Part shown: positions 41,211 to 50,785 of the stretch, piece after piece
How positions within the stretch are numbered: position 1 is the stretch's first letter
Layout of the letters: every line of letters starts with the position of its first letter
Source of the DNA: Cohnella luojiensis
Lineage (GTDB): Bacteria > Bacillota > Bacilli > Paenibacillales > Paenibacillaceae
Length of the DNA stretch: 64,000 nt
Direction of reading: 5' to 3'
NCBI RefSeq assembly: GCF_004564235.1
Contig: NZ_SOMN01000002.1
Span: 62,001 to 126,000 of the forward strand
The notes under the pieces: generated by a model
Told to the model about the DNA's origin: nothing
Seen by the model: the letters and a program-made list of their open reading frames with translations, nothing else
Databases searched by the model: none
Program-made: the position numbers and the translations under genes

Positions 41211-42308
41211 TCATTCGACCAGTCCGACTTTTTCGATCACGATGCGGCTCTGAACGCGGAAAACAACCTCGGGATAAACTTTCTTCCAATGTTCCCAATC
41301 CTTGGTATTTCCGAAATAAGTCGCTAAGTAATGAAGGCCGAATCCGTAAGGATCGACTTCTGCGCCTCGGATTTTGTTAAGCAAATCCACTAGTCGATTG
41401 TTAACTTCCGCTTGCAAGCGGCTTTCGATCTTTGGGATATCCCCTTCCATGAAATTCGGAGGGCTTTCTTCCAAGAACCCGGATGCCCGGATATGGAAAG
41501 TTACGGTAGGGACGTCGTCACGGGTTATGCTTACTCGGGTTATGACCTGCGAGAGAGCGAATACGATTCGGGTCCCTTGATAAGGCATGGCGATGGCTGC
41601 TTTATCGTATCGTCTGGCCGAAATGTTAAACAGCTGCGACTCCTCGGGATCCAAACAGAGGCGCAGCTTCTCTTTGTCCGTGAAAGCCACTCTGTCAACC
41701 CGGTAAGAATTTCTGTCTTTATCCGTCCTGATTATGGGTAAGAATCCGTCTTTTCCGGTTTCCGACTGGCGGCGAACCCAGTCGAATAAATATTCGGTCA
41801 GGGTATAAGAGGACTCCGTCCCTTCGCTCCCGAATGATAGGAATAAGGCATTTCCAGGATAACGTTCCGATTGGGGATGGAGCTTCAGCACATGGAAGGC
41901 ATCGGGCTCCGCCATCCCAAGGAAAGCGACCTGTTGAATGTCGCGCCGGCGGGACAACCAGTTGATAGGGTCGTCTACTCCGTCCTCCATTAAGGTTCTG
42001 CCGAACAGGATGACTCTGCAATGCCCGAAGTCAAGTTCCTTGTCGACTATCGATTTAAGTTGGCGCACCGCTTCCGCAATGCTAGGAGCCTCCATCGTTT
42101 CTACTTCCGTCTTTGTTTCTCCGCTTTCCATGTTGCCAGTCGGTATAGCTAATCGTACCGTAACACGATAGCTACTCGGAGCGCTCCCCCGATCGATTCC
42201 CATGGCCACGACGAAAAAGCGTTTATCGATGTCCTTGAATCCGCAGCCGCTGATCGAGAAAATGAGAAGCAGAGCGAAACCGGAAAAAAATATTCTAGCA
42301 CGACGCAT
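41211..42308 (-). CDS. Germinant receptor C-subunit lipoprotein, first gerABC set
   Basis: The protein has 365 residues. The lipoprotein signal ends in SISGC (Cys22). The Ger(x)C family pattern is clear: CGFKDIDKRFFVVAMGIDRG, ESGETKTEVETMEAPSIAEA, LDFGHCRVILFGRTLMEDGV, then the C-terminal domain (EDGVD... VDLLNKIRGAEVDPYGFGLH). The C-subunit sits on the outer face of the spore inner membrane and is part of the receptor complex that senses nutrients. It is the last gene of the minus-strand A-B-C operon. Confidence 0.92.
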   Translation of the reverse strand: MRRARIFFSGFALLLIFSISGCGFKDIDKRFFVVAMGIDRGSAPSSYRVTVRLAIPTGNMESGETKTEVETMEAPSIAEAVRQLKSIVDKELDFGHCRVILFGRTLMEDGVDDPINWLSRRRDIQQVAFLGMAEPDAFHVLKLHPQSERYPGNALFLSFGSEGTESSYTLTEYLFDWVRRQSETGKDGFLPIIRTDKDRNSYRVDRVAFTDKEKLRLCLDPEESQLFNISARRYDKAAIAMPYQGTRIVFALSQVITRVSITRDDVPTVTFHIRASGFLEESPPNFMEGDIPKIESRLQAEVNNRLVDLLNKIRGAEVDPYGFGLHYLATYFGNTKDWEHWKKVYPEVVFRVQSRIVIEKVGLVE

Positions 42309-42326
42309 GAGATGTTCCTCCTTGCA

Positions 42327-43466
42327 TTAGGAATCCTGAGAAGCCGCTTCCGATGGGATAGGAGACCGTTTTCTTCGCGCGGCTTTTACGGCTAGCCAAC
42401 CTAGAATCACCGCGGCCAATACGTCGGAGAAAGTCCGGGCTATTAGCCAATTTTGGTTCACCCATTGGTTGCGCTGCTCATTGGTCCACAAGGCATAGCC
42501 GAACGTGAGGCCGGCGAAGGCAAGATTAATCCACCAATTGGCGGGAGACACGGGGAATTGGTCCGGCTTCGGCTTGTGCCTAGGATGGCAAGCTTTAATG
42601 AATTCCATGGCGGTATGCCACGTATTCATGGCGAACATGAGCGACAATGCGGTATAGAGCAGCAAGAAAACGTACAATACCCGATAGACGAATCCGTATT
42701 CCATGATCATCGAGTCCGCGGTTACGCTCCAAATGTACAAGTATTCGGCGACGCCGACTGTCCCGTGAAAACCGATGGGGACGAAAAAGGAAACGAGCAA
42801 GAAAAAAGAGCAGACCAAAGGGATGATCCAGCGATGTCGGATCTGCGTCCCTGGCGGCAGCAGGCGGTTGAATACAGCCAGCGTGTTGTACCCGGCGAAC
42901 ACGAAGGTCGCCGCGCAAAAGGAGATGAAGGACGGCGGGGTTCGAACGTACCCGGCGGTTACCCTTATCGCGTCCCAATCCAGCCATGGACTGAAGATGG
43001 CCTTGAATAAGATCATGATGATCAGCGGCGCGCTAATCAAAAGCATAATCTCTTGCGCGAATTGTACGGATCTCGTGGAACGGCTTGCGCCCCACACCCC
43101 AGCTGCAGTCATGAGGAGCAAAAATAGATATGGATTCATGTCAGGGTTGAAAAATTGCTGGATCGTAGAGGAATAAGAGTAAATGACTAGAATTCCTGCC
43201 ACAACCCATAATGACGCTCCGATCAGATTAAGGAACACGGCAAATCCGCGCGGCAGGTAGCTATTGACGATATCGGGAAGACTCATGCCCGGAAAGCGCA
43301 AGTAAAGCGATGTCGTTAGGTAGGCCAAGAACGTACCTGCGACTGCGGCAATCGCCATCCCGGATACGGCACCGTTGAACCGATAATGAACGAGAGTCCA
43401 GGGAACGAATAGCATGATATTTATCAAGCCGACGTAGATGACGTGATAATAGAAATAACGCGACAT
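42327..43466 (-). CDS. Germinant receptor B-subunit, APC-type permease, first gerABC set
   Basis: The protein has 379 residues with about ten membrane spans, the layout of the spore germination permease family (GerAB) within the APC superfamily. It begins MSRYFYYHVIYVGLINIMLF, with VWGASRSTRSVQFAQEIM and LYTALSLMFAMNTWHTAMEF further on. The B-subunit is thought to bind the germinant, for example an amino acid. It lies 4 bases downstream of gerA and 18 upstream of gerC. Confidence 0.9.
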   Translation of the reverse strand: MSRYFYYHVIYVGLINIMLFVPWTLVHYRFNGAVSGMAIAAVAGTFLAYLTTSLYLRFPGMSLPDIVNSYLPRGFAVFLNLIGASLWVVAGILVIYSYSSTIQQFFNPDMNPYLFLLLMTAAGVWGASRSTRSVQFAQEIMLLISAPLIIMILFKAIFSPWLDWDAIRVTAGYVRTPPSFISFCAATFVFAGYNTLAVFNRLLPPGTQIRHRWIIPLVCSFFLLVSFFVPIGFHGTVGVAEYLYIWSVTADSMIMEYGFVYRVLYVFLLLYTALSLMFAMNTWHTAMEFIKACHPRHKPKPDQFPVSPANWWINLAFAGLTFGYALWTNEQRNQWVNQNWLIARTFSDVLAAVILGWLAVKAARRKRSPIPSEAASQDS

Positions 43467-43470
43467 GGGA

Positions 43471-44796
43471 TCAACCCTTTTCTTTGTTGGACTTTTCTTT
43501 GGATCGGCTCGTAAAGAGAGCGAAGTACGGTTCTCCGAAGCTGCGGAGGTTGCAGAGATAGACGATCAAGGCAAAGAAAAGGACGGCGACGCCGCTAACC
43601 CCGTAAATCATGGCGATAACAATGAACAAATACTTCATTAACCTGACGGACTGGCTAAAGCTCACATTAGGAATGACGAAATTTGAAATCGCCACGACGG
43701 AGGTGACGATGATCATGATGGTGCTGACGAGACCCGCTTGTTGGGCCGCTTGGCCGAGAATGAGACCGCCTACCGTCGTTGCCGTGGATCCGACGATCCG
43801 AGGAAGGCGAATGCTGGCTTCGATTAGCGCTTCTATCATGAATAACATGATGAAAACCTCGATGAACGACGGATACGGGACTCCGGCTCTGCTGCCGTCG
43901 ATCGTGAAGGCAATCTGCACTCGGAAGATCTCAGGGTTATAGGATACGATCGCGATATATAAAGCCGGGAGAGTAATCGTTAGGACGACGGCGAAATATC
44001 GAACGATCGAGAGAAGACGGCTCATCCAGAAGGATTCGTATTCATCGTCCATGGCGTGCATGAAGTCGAACAGTCTGACGGGGAGCAGCAACGCGAACCG
44101 GCTCCCGTTGATCAGTATGGCGATCTTCCCTTTGCTAAGCATGGAAGCGACGCGGTCGGGACGCTCCGTCTCCAGTATGGTCGGAAATAAACGGCGACTT
44201 TTTTCGGTCAATTGTTTGATCATTTGTCCCGAGGATTGCAATAAATCGAGCTTGACCTTGTCTAACTGCTTATGCAAAGACTTCAGAATGTTTGGATTCA
44301 CGAGCCGATGATCGTACACGACGAAAAGAGCCGTACGGGACAGCGTGCCTTTATCGAAAGGCTCCACGGTTAACGAAGGCACATTATACCTGAGGCGCAG
44401 GAGAAACATGTTGATGTTCAAATCTTCCGTGAAAGCGGCCTGAGGACCTTGCAACGTTGACTCTACCTGCGCGATGTCAATCTGAGTTACAGGCGTTCGA
44501 TCCGACTTAAATGAATAGTGCTTTCCCTCGATCTTAAGTAAGACGTATCCTTTCAGAAGCAGATTCGCCCATTCTTTGGGATTGTCCGCATTTTCGTATT
44601 TTGGATTAGAATGCAGCATTCTCCGAAATTCATCGGGATCGAAACGATAGGAAAACGGGACTAATACTCCATCCTTAATCCGTTCATCGCACAAGGAGGG
44701 GAAATAGGCAATTTCTATAGCCCAGAAACCGTTATCCAAAATATCCGTGAACAGATCCGTAGCGTCTATGAAGTCGGAGCGGATTTCTTCAATCAT
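43471..44796 (-). CDS. Germinant receptor A-subunit, first gerABC set
   Basis: The protein has 441 residues. The N-terminal soluble part (about 1-240) includes [20 protein letters not shown] and [20 protein letters not shown]; the C-terminal part has five membrane spans and the family signature [16 protein letters not shown] and [20 protein letters not shown]. The ATG at 44796 has GGGAGG 9 bases upstream; a TTG at 44802 is too close to that site. It is the first gene of the A-B-C operon. A probable sigma-G promoter lies at 44834-44862. Confidence 0.92.
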   Translation of the reverse strand: MIEEIRSDFIDATDLFTDILDNGFWAIEIAYFPSLCDERIKDGVLVPFSYRFDPDEFRRMLHSNPKYENADNPKEWANLLLKGYVLLKIEGKHYSFKSDRTPVTQIDIAQVESTLQGPQAAFTEDLNINMFLLRLRYNVPSLTVEPFDKGTLSRTALFVVYDHRLVNPNILKSLHKQLDKVKLDLLQSSGQMIKQLTEKSRRLFPTILETERPDRVASMLSKGKIAILINGSRFALLLPVRLFDFMHAMDDEYESFWMSRLLSIVRYFAVVLTITLPALYIAIVSYNPEIFRVQIAFTIDGSRAGVPYPSFIEVFIMLFMIEALIEASIRLPRIVGSTATTVGGLILGQAAQQAGLVSTIMIIVTSVVAISNFVIPNVSFSQSVRLMKYLFIVIAMIYGVSGVAVLFFALIVYLCNLRSFGEPYFALFTSRSKEKSNKEKG

Positions 44797-44833
44797 GAAC
44801 AATGGCCTCCCATCCTTGATTTTCCATCCTCTG

Positions 44834-44862
44834 TATATTGCCCCAAGGCTATTGAATCATAC
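44834..44862 (-). promoter_or_regulatory. Possible sigma-G promoter of the first gerABC operon
   Basis: On the minus strand, GTATG (44862-44858) and CAATATA (44840-44834) are 17 bases apart, 38 bases before the gerA ATG. This fits the forespore consensus (G-x-AT-R and CAT-x-x-TA) except for one -10 base. gerA-type operons are sigma-G-controlled in Bacillus. Confidence 0.4.
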
Positions 44863-44949
44863 GCTAATACGCAACATGCGAGTTTGAAGATGCTTTTAAG
44901 GGCATCCTTTGGTAAAATGGTGAAAGTTCAGTATTTGGGAGGCAAATCA

Positions 44950-45696
44950 ATGAGATCCGATGGTAGACAATCTCGTGACCTGCGGCCATTCGCGGTTACG
45001 CTGCATCCGAATAAATACGCCGAAGGCTCCGTACTTATCGAAGCCGGCAACACGAAGGTGCTCTGTACCGCATCCGTGGAAGAGAGAGTTCCTCCTTTTC
45101 TAAAAGGGCAGGGCAAAGGTTGGGTAACAGCGGAATATTCCATGCTTCCGCGCGCTACGCATACCCGTAATCAAAGAGAATCCGCGAAAGGGAAGCTAAC
45201 CGGCCGCACCATGGAAATTCAACGTCTGATCGGACGTGCGCTACGCTCGGTCGTGAATCTGCACGCTCTTGGCGAAAGAACGATTACGCTGGATTGCGAC
45301 GTGCTCCAAGCGGACGGAGGCACGAGGACAACTTCCATCACCGGCGCTTACATTGCTTTGGCGTTAGCCATACATAAGCTGGCAGGCACGAACGCTTTCG
45401 ATAAGTATCCTTTGACGGATTATTTGGCTTCCACCAGCGTGGGAGTTATTCAGGATATAGCGGTCGTAGATTTGAACTACGAGGAAGATTCCAAAGCCAA
45501 AGTCGACATGAACGTGGTTATGACGGGGGCGGGAGCATTCGTGGAGGTACAAGGCACGGGAGAGGAAGCTCCATTTACTCGAGCGGAACTCGATCAAATG
45601 CTATCGCTCGCGGAAGATGCCATTCACGAGCTTATCCAACTGCAAAAGGACGCGTTGGGCCCGGCAGGAGAGCGGATCGGCGGAGGCAAGGCATGA
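44950..45696 (+). CDS. rph: Ribonuclease PH
   Basis: The protein has 248 residues. Family motifs: [60 protein letters not shown] (phosphate-binding), [20 protein letters not shown] and the C-terminal domain to [17 protein letters not shown]. It trims tRNA 3' ends phosphorolytically. GGGAGG lies before the ATG at 44950; upstream in-frame ATGs lack ribosome sites. It overlaps rdgB by four bases, a conserved pair in bacilli. Confidence 0.95.
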   Translation: MRSDGRQSRDLRPFAVTLHPNKYAEGSVLIEAGNTKVLCTASVEERVPPFLKGQGKGWVTAEYSMLPRATHTRNQRESAKGKLTGRTMEIQRLIGRALRSVVNLHALGERTITLDCDVLQADGGTRTTSITGAYIALALAIHKLAGTNAFDKYPLTDYLASTSVGVIQDIAVVDLNYEEDSKAKVDMNVVMTGAGAFVEVQGTGEEAPFTRAELDQMLSLAEDAIHELIQLQKDALGPAGERIGGGKA

Positions 45697-46322
45697 TCGG
45701 GGAAGGCGGCACGCTGCTCTTGGCTACGCGTAACCGAGGCAAGACGAAGGAGTTCCGGGATGCTTTCGGGAAACTCGGAATCGAGGTTAAGGATTTGCAC
45801 GAGGTCGAAGGGATTCCGGACATCGATGAATCCGGCGAAACGTTCGCGGCGAATGCGTTCATCAAGGCGACAACCGCTGCCAATCTCGTAGGATTGCCGG
45901 TGCTCGCGGACGATTCGGGATTGTGCGTGGATGCCCTTGACGGCGCTCCCGGCGTTTACTCCGCGCGTTACGCGGGCGAAGGCGCCGGAGACGCGGCGAA
46001 TAACGCGAAGCTGCTGCGGGAGCTGGAAAAGGCAGGAGCAGACTTTCGTTCGGACGGGGAGTTCGGACTTAGGTTGCTTAGCCCGGCTAGGTTTACTTGT
46101 TCGCTCGTCCTCTACGATCCCGAGGATGACAGCCGGTTGCAGGCGGAAGGATCGGTCGAAGGGTTCATTCTCGGTGAAGCCCGCGGAGCGGACGGATTCG
46201 GTTATGACCCGTTATTCTGGGTTCCTTCGCATTCGCGCAGCATGGCGGAGCTGACGGTGGAAGAGAAGAACGCCATCAGTCATCGCGGACAAGCCTTGCG
46301 CAAGTTGTTGGCATTGCTTTAA
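45693..46322 (+). CDS. rdgB: XTP/dITP diphosphatase (RdgB/HAM1)
   Basis: The protein has 209 residues. Motifs: [17 protein letters not shown] (the nucleotide-binding start), [60 protein letters not shown] and [12 protein letters not shown]. It hydrolyses non-canonical purine nucleotides (XTP, dITP) to the monophosphates. A segment around residues 110-125 ([17 protein letters not shown]) is slightly longer than usual. The start is the ATGA overlap with rph. Confidence 0.95.
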   Translation: MIGEGGTLLLATRNRGKTKEFRDAFGKLGIEVKDLHEVEGIPDIDESGETFAANAFIKATTAANLVGLPVLADDSGLCVDALDGAPGVYSARYAGEGAGDAANNAKLLRELEKAGADFRSDGEFGLRLLSPARFTCSLVLYDPEDDSRLQAEGSVEGFILGEARGADGFGYDPLFWVPSHSRSMAELTVEEKNAISHRGQALRKLLALL

Positions 46323-46343
46323 GCTTTTAATACTTTCACGCAA

Positions 46344-46381
46344 AAAAGGCGACCAACCCGGAACCAACTCGGTCGCCTTTT
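46344..46381. terminator. Bidirectional terminator between rdgB and asnB
   Basis: AAAAGGCGACC (46344-46354) pairs perfectly with GGTCGCCTTTT (46371-46381); an A-run upstream gives the T-run on the minus strand. Confidence 0.92.
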
Positions 46382-46391
46382 GGTTTTGCAA

Positions 46392-48248
46392 TCATAATAC
46401 GATCTTGACCTTATACTGCCTCAGCCAAAAGTCCATTTGCAGCAAGTAAGCGAACAATTGCGGCCCGGACATGAGCTGGCCGAACCAAGGGAGATGGGAG
46501 CTGGCGTCGGATGCCGCGGCGAGTTCCCTGATCTTAGCCGAATTCACAAGCGGCAGGAGCGGGCAGCTAGGATCGTCTAATCTTTCAAGGAGTCGGGCAC
46601 GTACAGCCGTTAAATAGTTCGGATTGTGCGTCTTCGGATATGGACTTTTCTTGCGGTAAAGCACGTCGTCGGGAAGAACGCCTTCGAGCGCTTTTCTAAG
46701 TAATCCTTTTTCCCGAGTGCCCGCCGTTTTGATTTCCCAAGGAATGTTCCATACGTATTCGACCAGCCGATGATCGCAGAAGGGTACTCGAACTTCAAGC
46801 CCTACGGCCATGCTCATCTTATCCTTACGATCGAGCAAGGTGGGCATGAACCGGGTGATGTTTAAGTAGGACATGCGCCTCATGCGTTTGCGGACTTCGT
46901 CCTCTCCGGCCAAATGCGGAACCTCGGATACGGCTTGCGAATAGCGATCGGCCAAGTATTCCTGCGGATGAATTTTCTCCCTGAGTTCCGGGGATAACAG
47001 ACTAGCTCTCAAGCCGGTGGCCAAGGACCATGGGAAGGTTTCGGCTTTTAAGGCATCTTCGCGGTGAAACCAAGGGTAGCCGCCGAATATTTCGTCCGCG
47101 GCTTCGCCCGAGATGGCTACGGTAGCTTCTTTCTTGATCTCTCGGCAGAACAAATACAAGGATGCATCGATATCGGCCATACCGGGAGTATCCTTTGCGA
47201 GGACTGCTGCTTCCAGCGCATGGATGAGTTCGGGGGTATCGAACTGAACGGGGTGATGAACGGTCGAAAGATATTCGGTCATCCGCTTGATCCAAGGCGC
47301 ATCCGAGTTCGGTTGAAAATCATGAGCGTGGAAATGCTTGTCGTTGTCGACGTAATCGACCGAGAAGGTATGCACGTTGCCCTGATTTTCTCTCCGGTAA
47401 TAGTCTACCGCCAGCGCGGTTAAGGCGCTGGAATCAAGGCCGCCGGATAGCAAGGTGCATATCGGCACATCCGATACGAGCTGACGCTCTACCGTATCCG
47501 CGAGCAACTCGCGGACCTTCTCGGCCGTCTGCGAGACTTCCTCTTCATGATCGGCGCTCTGCAATTGCCAGTATGCGAATATCCTCATTCCGGCCCGATC
47601 ATATTGGAGGCAGTGGCCTGGCTTCAGCTCGAGGAAGTCTCGCCAGATCCCATGCCCGGGCGTTCTGGCAGGACCGATAACGAATAGCTCCGCCAGCCCC
47701 TCCGCGTCGATTTCGGCCGGAACTTCCGGATGCGCCAAGATCGCTTTCGGCTCCGAGCCGAACAAGAGACGTCCTTCCTCCCGACGATAGAACAGCGGTT
47801 TAACTCCCAGGCGGTCACGCGCCATGAACAGCTTCTCCTCATGGGTTTGCCAGATGGCAAAGGCGAAAATGCCGTTAAGTTTCTCAACGCACTCCTGCCC
47901 CCACTCCACGTAGGCGAGCAGCAGAACCTCCGTATCGCAAGTCGTTCGAAACCGATAGCCCAGATCCTGCAGCTCTTTGCGAAGCTCGGGGGCATTATAC
48001 AATTCACCGTTATACACGAGCACGCAGTCATGATTGTCTACGCCTTTGGCGGGGCGAACCATAGGTTGGGCGCCATTGGCAGGGTCCATGACGGATAGGC
48101 GGCGATGTCCGAAGGCGCAATGACGGGATAGCCAAGTGCCGGCCGCATCCGGTCCGCGAAGCTCTAACGTTTCGGTCATTTTCTCGATCGTGTCCGCTTG
48201 AGTCGTTAAATCCTTGTTCCAATCAATCCATCCGGTTATTCCACACAT
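46392..48248 (-). CDS. asnB: Asparagine synthase, glutamine-hydrolysing
   Basis: The protein has 618 residues. It starts MCGITGWIDWNKDL, with Cys2 as the glutaminase nucleophile. Residues 1-230 are the class II amidotransferase domain (VYNGELYNAPELRKEL; FRTTCDTEVLLLAYVEWG). Residues 240-600 are the synthetase domain, with the ATP-pyrophosphatase motif LLSGGLDSSALTALAVDYYR and ISGEAADEIFGGYPWF. Size is close to Bacillus AsnO, one of three AsnB-type enzymes there. It makes Asn from Asp, Gln and ATP. Ribosome site GAGGAGGG is 10 bases upstream. The upstream gap is too short for a T-box. Confidence 0.93.
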   Translation of the reverse strand: MCGITGWIDWNKDLTTQADTIEKMTETLELRGPDAAGTWLSRHCAFGHRRLSVMDPANGAQPMVRPAKGVDNHDCVLVYNGELYNAPELRKELQDLGYRFRTTCDTEVLLLAYVEWGQECVEKLNGIFAFAIWQTHEEKLFMARDRLGVKPLFYRREEGRLLFGSEPKAILAHPEVPAEIDAEGLAELFVIGPARTPGHGIWRDFLELKPGHCLQYDRAGMRIFAYWQLQSADHEEEVSQTAEKVRELLADTVERQLVSDVPICTLLSGGLDSSALTALAVDYYRRENQGNVHTFSVDYVDNDKHFHAHDFQPNSDAPWIKRMTEYLSTVHHPVQFDTPELIHALEAAVLAKDTPGMADIDASLYLFCREIKKEATVAISGEAADEIFGGYPWFHREDALKAETFPWSLATGLRASLLSPELREKIHPQEYLADRYSQAVSEVPHLAGEDEVRKRMRRMSYLNITRFMPTLLDRKDKMSMAVGLEVRVPFCDHRLVEYVWNIPWEIKTAGTREKGLLRKALEGVLPDDVLYRKKSPYPKTHNPNYLTAVRARLLERLDDPSCPLLPLVNSAKIRELAAASDASSHLPWFGQLMSGPQLFAYLLQMDFWLRQYKVKIVL

Positions 48249-48383
48249 GTGCCTTCAACCCTCCTCTGCCTAAAAACCGATCATAAGATGGATATGCGAA
48301 AAAAGGCATAACATGTATGTCCTCCGGGAGAAAATACGTAAGGAGTAACGGTTCTTTACCGGGAAAAGGAGATGGCATGCTCC

Positions 48384-48713
48384 ATGACAGAAACCCAAAA
48401 TTCCGATCCGTCCAGGACTACCTATTACGTAGCGGTCGGAGCGGGACAAATATTGGAGGATCCCGAGGCGGCTGCATTCGAGTTCGCCATTCGAGCTAAC
48501 GAGGATGAAGTGAACCAGCTTCTGGTGCTGTTCGAGGAATTACAGGACTCGGACGAGGATAACGCGCTTCATTTCAGCGGATCCCCCACCGTCAGCGACG
48601 ATCCCGGGAATGAGACTTACGACGCGTTATTCAAGGATATTTATCGCATGCTGCACAAGTTAGGAACGGATGAAACCAGAAAGCATATCGAATCGATGAA
48701 CATCTTGCATTGA
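48384..48713 (+). CDS. Small acidic protein of unknown function
   Basis: The protein has 109 residues from the ATG at 48384 (12 bases after AAGGAG; an ATG at 48372 touches that site directly). It is acidic (ANEDEVNQLLVLFEELQDSD, then DDPGNETYDALFKDIYRMLH), with two predicted amphipathic helices and no signal peptide. I do not recognise its family. It is followed within 24 bases by another small unknown gene in the same direction, so the two probably form an operon. Confidence 0.75.
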   Translation: MTETQNSDPSRTTYYVAVGAGQILEDPEAAAFEFAIRANEDEVNQLLVLFEELQDSDEDNALHFSGSPTVSDDPGNETYDALFKDIYRMLHKLGTDETRKHIESMNILH

Positions 48714-48736
48714 TCGCCAGGAGGAGAAATGATCCG

Positions 48737-49075
48737 ATGACGAAGGTTAGAGAGGCGCATTTCCGACGGGTCTTGGATCGCGGCGGACAGCCGTTCGCCG
48801 AAGTGGAGGTGTTAACCGATCATCCGCGCAACCCGCAGATGCTGGCATATTTTCGCACGAGCCAGAATGGGGATTATTCGCTCGTTAAGCTCATCTCTAA
48901 CGATGCCGATTATGAGATCGATTGGTACGAGAACAACCTTCATTCCGCGTTCGATGACGTGATGGGGACGATGCTCTTCACGCCCGACCACATAGGCGAG
49001 AGCGACCGGAAGGAATTCGTTGCTCAAATTTTGGCATATCCGGGTATCGCTGAAGTATTGGATAGGAACTTATAG
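48737..49075 (+). CDS. Small protein of unknown function
   Basis: The protein has 112 residues starting MTKVREAHFRRVLDRGGQPF. It contains several beta-strand-like stretches (FAEVEVLTDH, MLAYFRTSQNGDYSLVKLI) and a C-terminal helix (RKEFVAQILAYPGIAEVLDR). No catalytic motif, signal peptide or membrane span is visible. AGGAGGAG precedes the start by about 12 bases. It probably shares a transcript with the gene at 48384. Confidence 0.72.
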   Translation: MTKVREAHFRRVLDRGGQPFAEVEVLTDHPRNPQMLAYFRTSQNGDYSLVKLISNDADYEIDWYENNLHSAFDDVMGTMLFTPDHIGESDRKEFVAQILAYPGIAEVLDRNL

Positions 49076-49124
49076 GCGTGTTCAATCGGCGGTTTAGATC
49101 AGAAGGGGAGGTGAACAGAGACAC

Positions 49125-49256
49125 ATGGCCGAAAAATTCAAGAAAAACAAAGGCAACCAAATCGCCAAAAAAGGCGAGGATTACGTAGAGGAAAAGCTCA
49201 AAATCAATCATTTTCATCCCGCTGAGAACAGTCCGGCTCGGCCGCATAACCGTTAA
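49125..49256 (+). CDS. Very small basic protein (43 residues)
   Basis: The reading frame starts with ATG at 49125 and ends with TAA at 49256, and codes for 43 residues beginning MAEKFKKNKGNQIAKKGEDY. AGGGGAGGTGAACAG lies upstream, a strong ribosome site. It is Lys-rich at the N-terminus and carries a His/Asn/Pro tail (FHPAENSPARPHNR). A perfect terminator follows 8 bases after the stop, which supports a real gene. Function unknown. Confidence 0.65.
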   Translation: MAEKFKKNKGNQIAKKGEDYVEEKLKINHFHPAENSPARPHNR

Positions 49257-49263
49257 GGTCCTG

Positions 49264-49301
49264 AAGCTGCCCTCCCCAATTAAGGGGTTTGGCGGCTTTT
49301 T
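49264..49301 (+). terminator. Terminator after the 43-residue gene
   Basis: AAGCTGCC (49264-49271) pairs with GGCGGCTT (49291-49298) with one G-T pair and an inner CCCC/GGGG stem, then TTTTT. It overlaps the last two bases of the minus-strand anti-sigma-like gene. Confidence 0.88.
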
Positions 49302-50058
49302 ATTTGTCGTAATCGCAGGTGACATTTTTAGATTCGCAAGGGTTAGAAGGCAGTTTGCCGGTGTAGACGAAGCTTTCGGCGATGACATCCGCAGTTTGTT
49401 GATCAACCCAATCCGAACGGAACGCAAAGTCGTAAGTTACCAAGGCCTGCATGAAGTAATAATGATCTTCAATGAATCCAGGCTCGCCTTCTGTTGTATA
49501 TAATTGAAATCTCATATGTGTGGCTTGAGGTCCAATCAAACCGATGTTATGATCTTTTCGTTCCTGCTCGGATTTTGCTTGATCGGGTACCGTCTCGATG
49601 ATCTTAGAATTTGGGGGATAATGACTTTCGAACGTTCTCGAATAAGCTAAGCCGTATTGGATTACAGTTAAGCTTCCTACAGAGCCTCTATCCGATATGA
49701 ATTCCAATCTGTCATTGCTCGTTCGTACGACTTCCCAATCGGAGGGGAAAGAAAAGGTCGACTCCATCTCAGCATAGGTGGACCACTTTCCGGATTGAGT
49801 CGCAGGAGACGAGGATTTAGTAAACAAGTGAAGAGAGGATGTACGATCCAAAACAGCAACTCCGGCTAACAAAACAACGAAGCACAGTGCCGCAATGCCC
49901 CATTTTATCCGCAAAGCGTTCCTCGCGCTTTTTCCCGAGCGTACCCTCTCCATGACCGCGTTCAGCTCTTCGTCCCTGAAAGTCCGGAAGGGAGGGTGCG
50001 ACAATTCTCCGTACCAAACCGGACGATCCCCGTCCATCATGGCTTCATGCTTCGACAT
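49300..50058 (-). CDS. Membrane protein next to an ECF sigma gene, probable anti-sigma factor
   Basis: The protein has 252 residues. An N-terminal cytosolic part of about 50 residues (FRTFRDEELNAVMERVRSGK) is followed by one membrane span (IKWGIAALCFVVLLAGVAVL) and an extracytoplasmic domain of about 170 residues (STYAEMESTFSFPSDWEVVR; SKIIETVPDQAK), which ends with a Cys-containing tail (SNPCESKNVTCDYDK). It overlaps the sigma gene by 14 bases. Position and topology are those of a membrane anti-sigma factor. The N-terminal part lacks a zinc HxxxCxxC motif. The signal sensed is unknown. Confidence 0.7.
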   Translation of the reverse strand: MSKHEAMMDGDRPVWYGELSHPPFRTFRDEELNAVMERVRSGKSARNALRIKWGIAALCFVVLLAGVAVLDRTSSLHLFTKSSSPATQSGKWSTYAEMESTFSFPSDWEVVRTSNDRLEFISDRGSVGSLTVIQYGLAYSRTFESHYPPNSKIIETVPDQAKSEQERKDHNIGLIGPQATHMRFQLYTTEGEPGFIEDHYYFMQALVTYDFAFRSDWVDQQTADVIAESFVYTGKLPSNPCESKNVTCDYDK

Positions 50059-50617
50059 GTGCAATTTCCTCCCTCAGTAGCTTGTTCATCTTCTCCCGGG
50101 CACGGCTAAGACGTGATTTGACTCCCCCAACCGAGAGGTTGAGTAGCTCGGAGATTTCCCGTTGATTGAGTTCGTATACCGCGTCCAAGACGAGGACTTC
50201 CCTATATTTCGCGGGGAGCAGGAGAACCTTTTCCCATATTGATCCTTCGATCATATTCGTCAGAAACGTATCCTCGGCAGAAGGGGAAACAGGGTCTCCT
50301 CGATTGCCTATCCCGAATAAGCTTCCCATAGGGATCACCATTCGCCAGTATGCCGTTTTGCGTACGTTAAAGGTGGTATTCCGCGCGATCGCGAATAACC
50401 AAGTCCGGAACGCCGATTGCCCGCGGAACGAATCGATCGACCGATGGCACTTGATGAACACTTCCTGTACGATATCATCGACGTCGTGGCGGTTGCGGGT
50501 CAAGGCAAACACGTAGTTCCAAACCTCTTGCCCATAGGCGTGCATGATAGAACGTAATGTATCATTTTTAGACAACTTAAAAGAGGGATTGGTTTCGCAA
50601 ATCAAAGCGGTATACAT
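50045..50617 (-). CDS. ECF-type RNA polymerase sigma factor
   Basis: The protein has 190 residues. Region 2 is EVWNYVFALTRNRHDVDDIV and QEVFIKCHRSIDSFRGQSAF followed by RTWLFAIARNTTFNVRK; region 4 is LLPAKYREVLVLDAVYELNQ and REISELLNLSVGGVKSRLSR. This is an extracytoplasmic-function sigma factor of the SigV/SigX/SigW type. The start is uncertain: upstream DNA has no strong ribosome site, and internal starts are possible. It sits between two sporulation-related regions but need not be linked to sporulation. The downstream overlapping gene is its probable anti-sigma factor. Confidence 0.88.
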   Translation of the reverse strand: MYTALICETNPSFKLSKNDTLRSIMHAYGQEVWNYVFALTRNRHDVDDIVQEVFIKCHRSIDSFRGQSAFRTWLFAIARNTTFNVRKTAYWRMVIPMGSLFGIGNRGDPVSPSAEDTFLTNMIEGSIWEKVLLLPAKYREVLVLDAVYELNQREISELLNLSVGGVKSRLSRAREKMNKLLREEIAHVEA

Positions 50618-50785
50618 ACAAAACGGAATAAATATCTTTTGGTAGAGGAATTACGCGGAAAAAAGCGATTTTAGCATAATCACCAGATCGGTGCGGATGT
50701 TCCGGAGCAAAGACGGTCGAAGATGACTGTACTGTGGTTAATTTTACGTGAAGAGGGAAAATATACTTGCAGGGGTTGATAGGAA

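Noticed and set aside
42453..43010. Plus-strand frame of 185 residues opposite the GerB gene
   Set aside because: It is a shadow of a well-supported permease gene, with charged low-complexity composition and no ribosome site.
48249..48371. T-box riboswitch upstream of asnB
   Set aside because: The space is only about 120 bases and shows no T-box sequence (TGGNACCGCG-type) or antiterminator.
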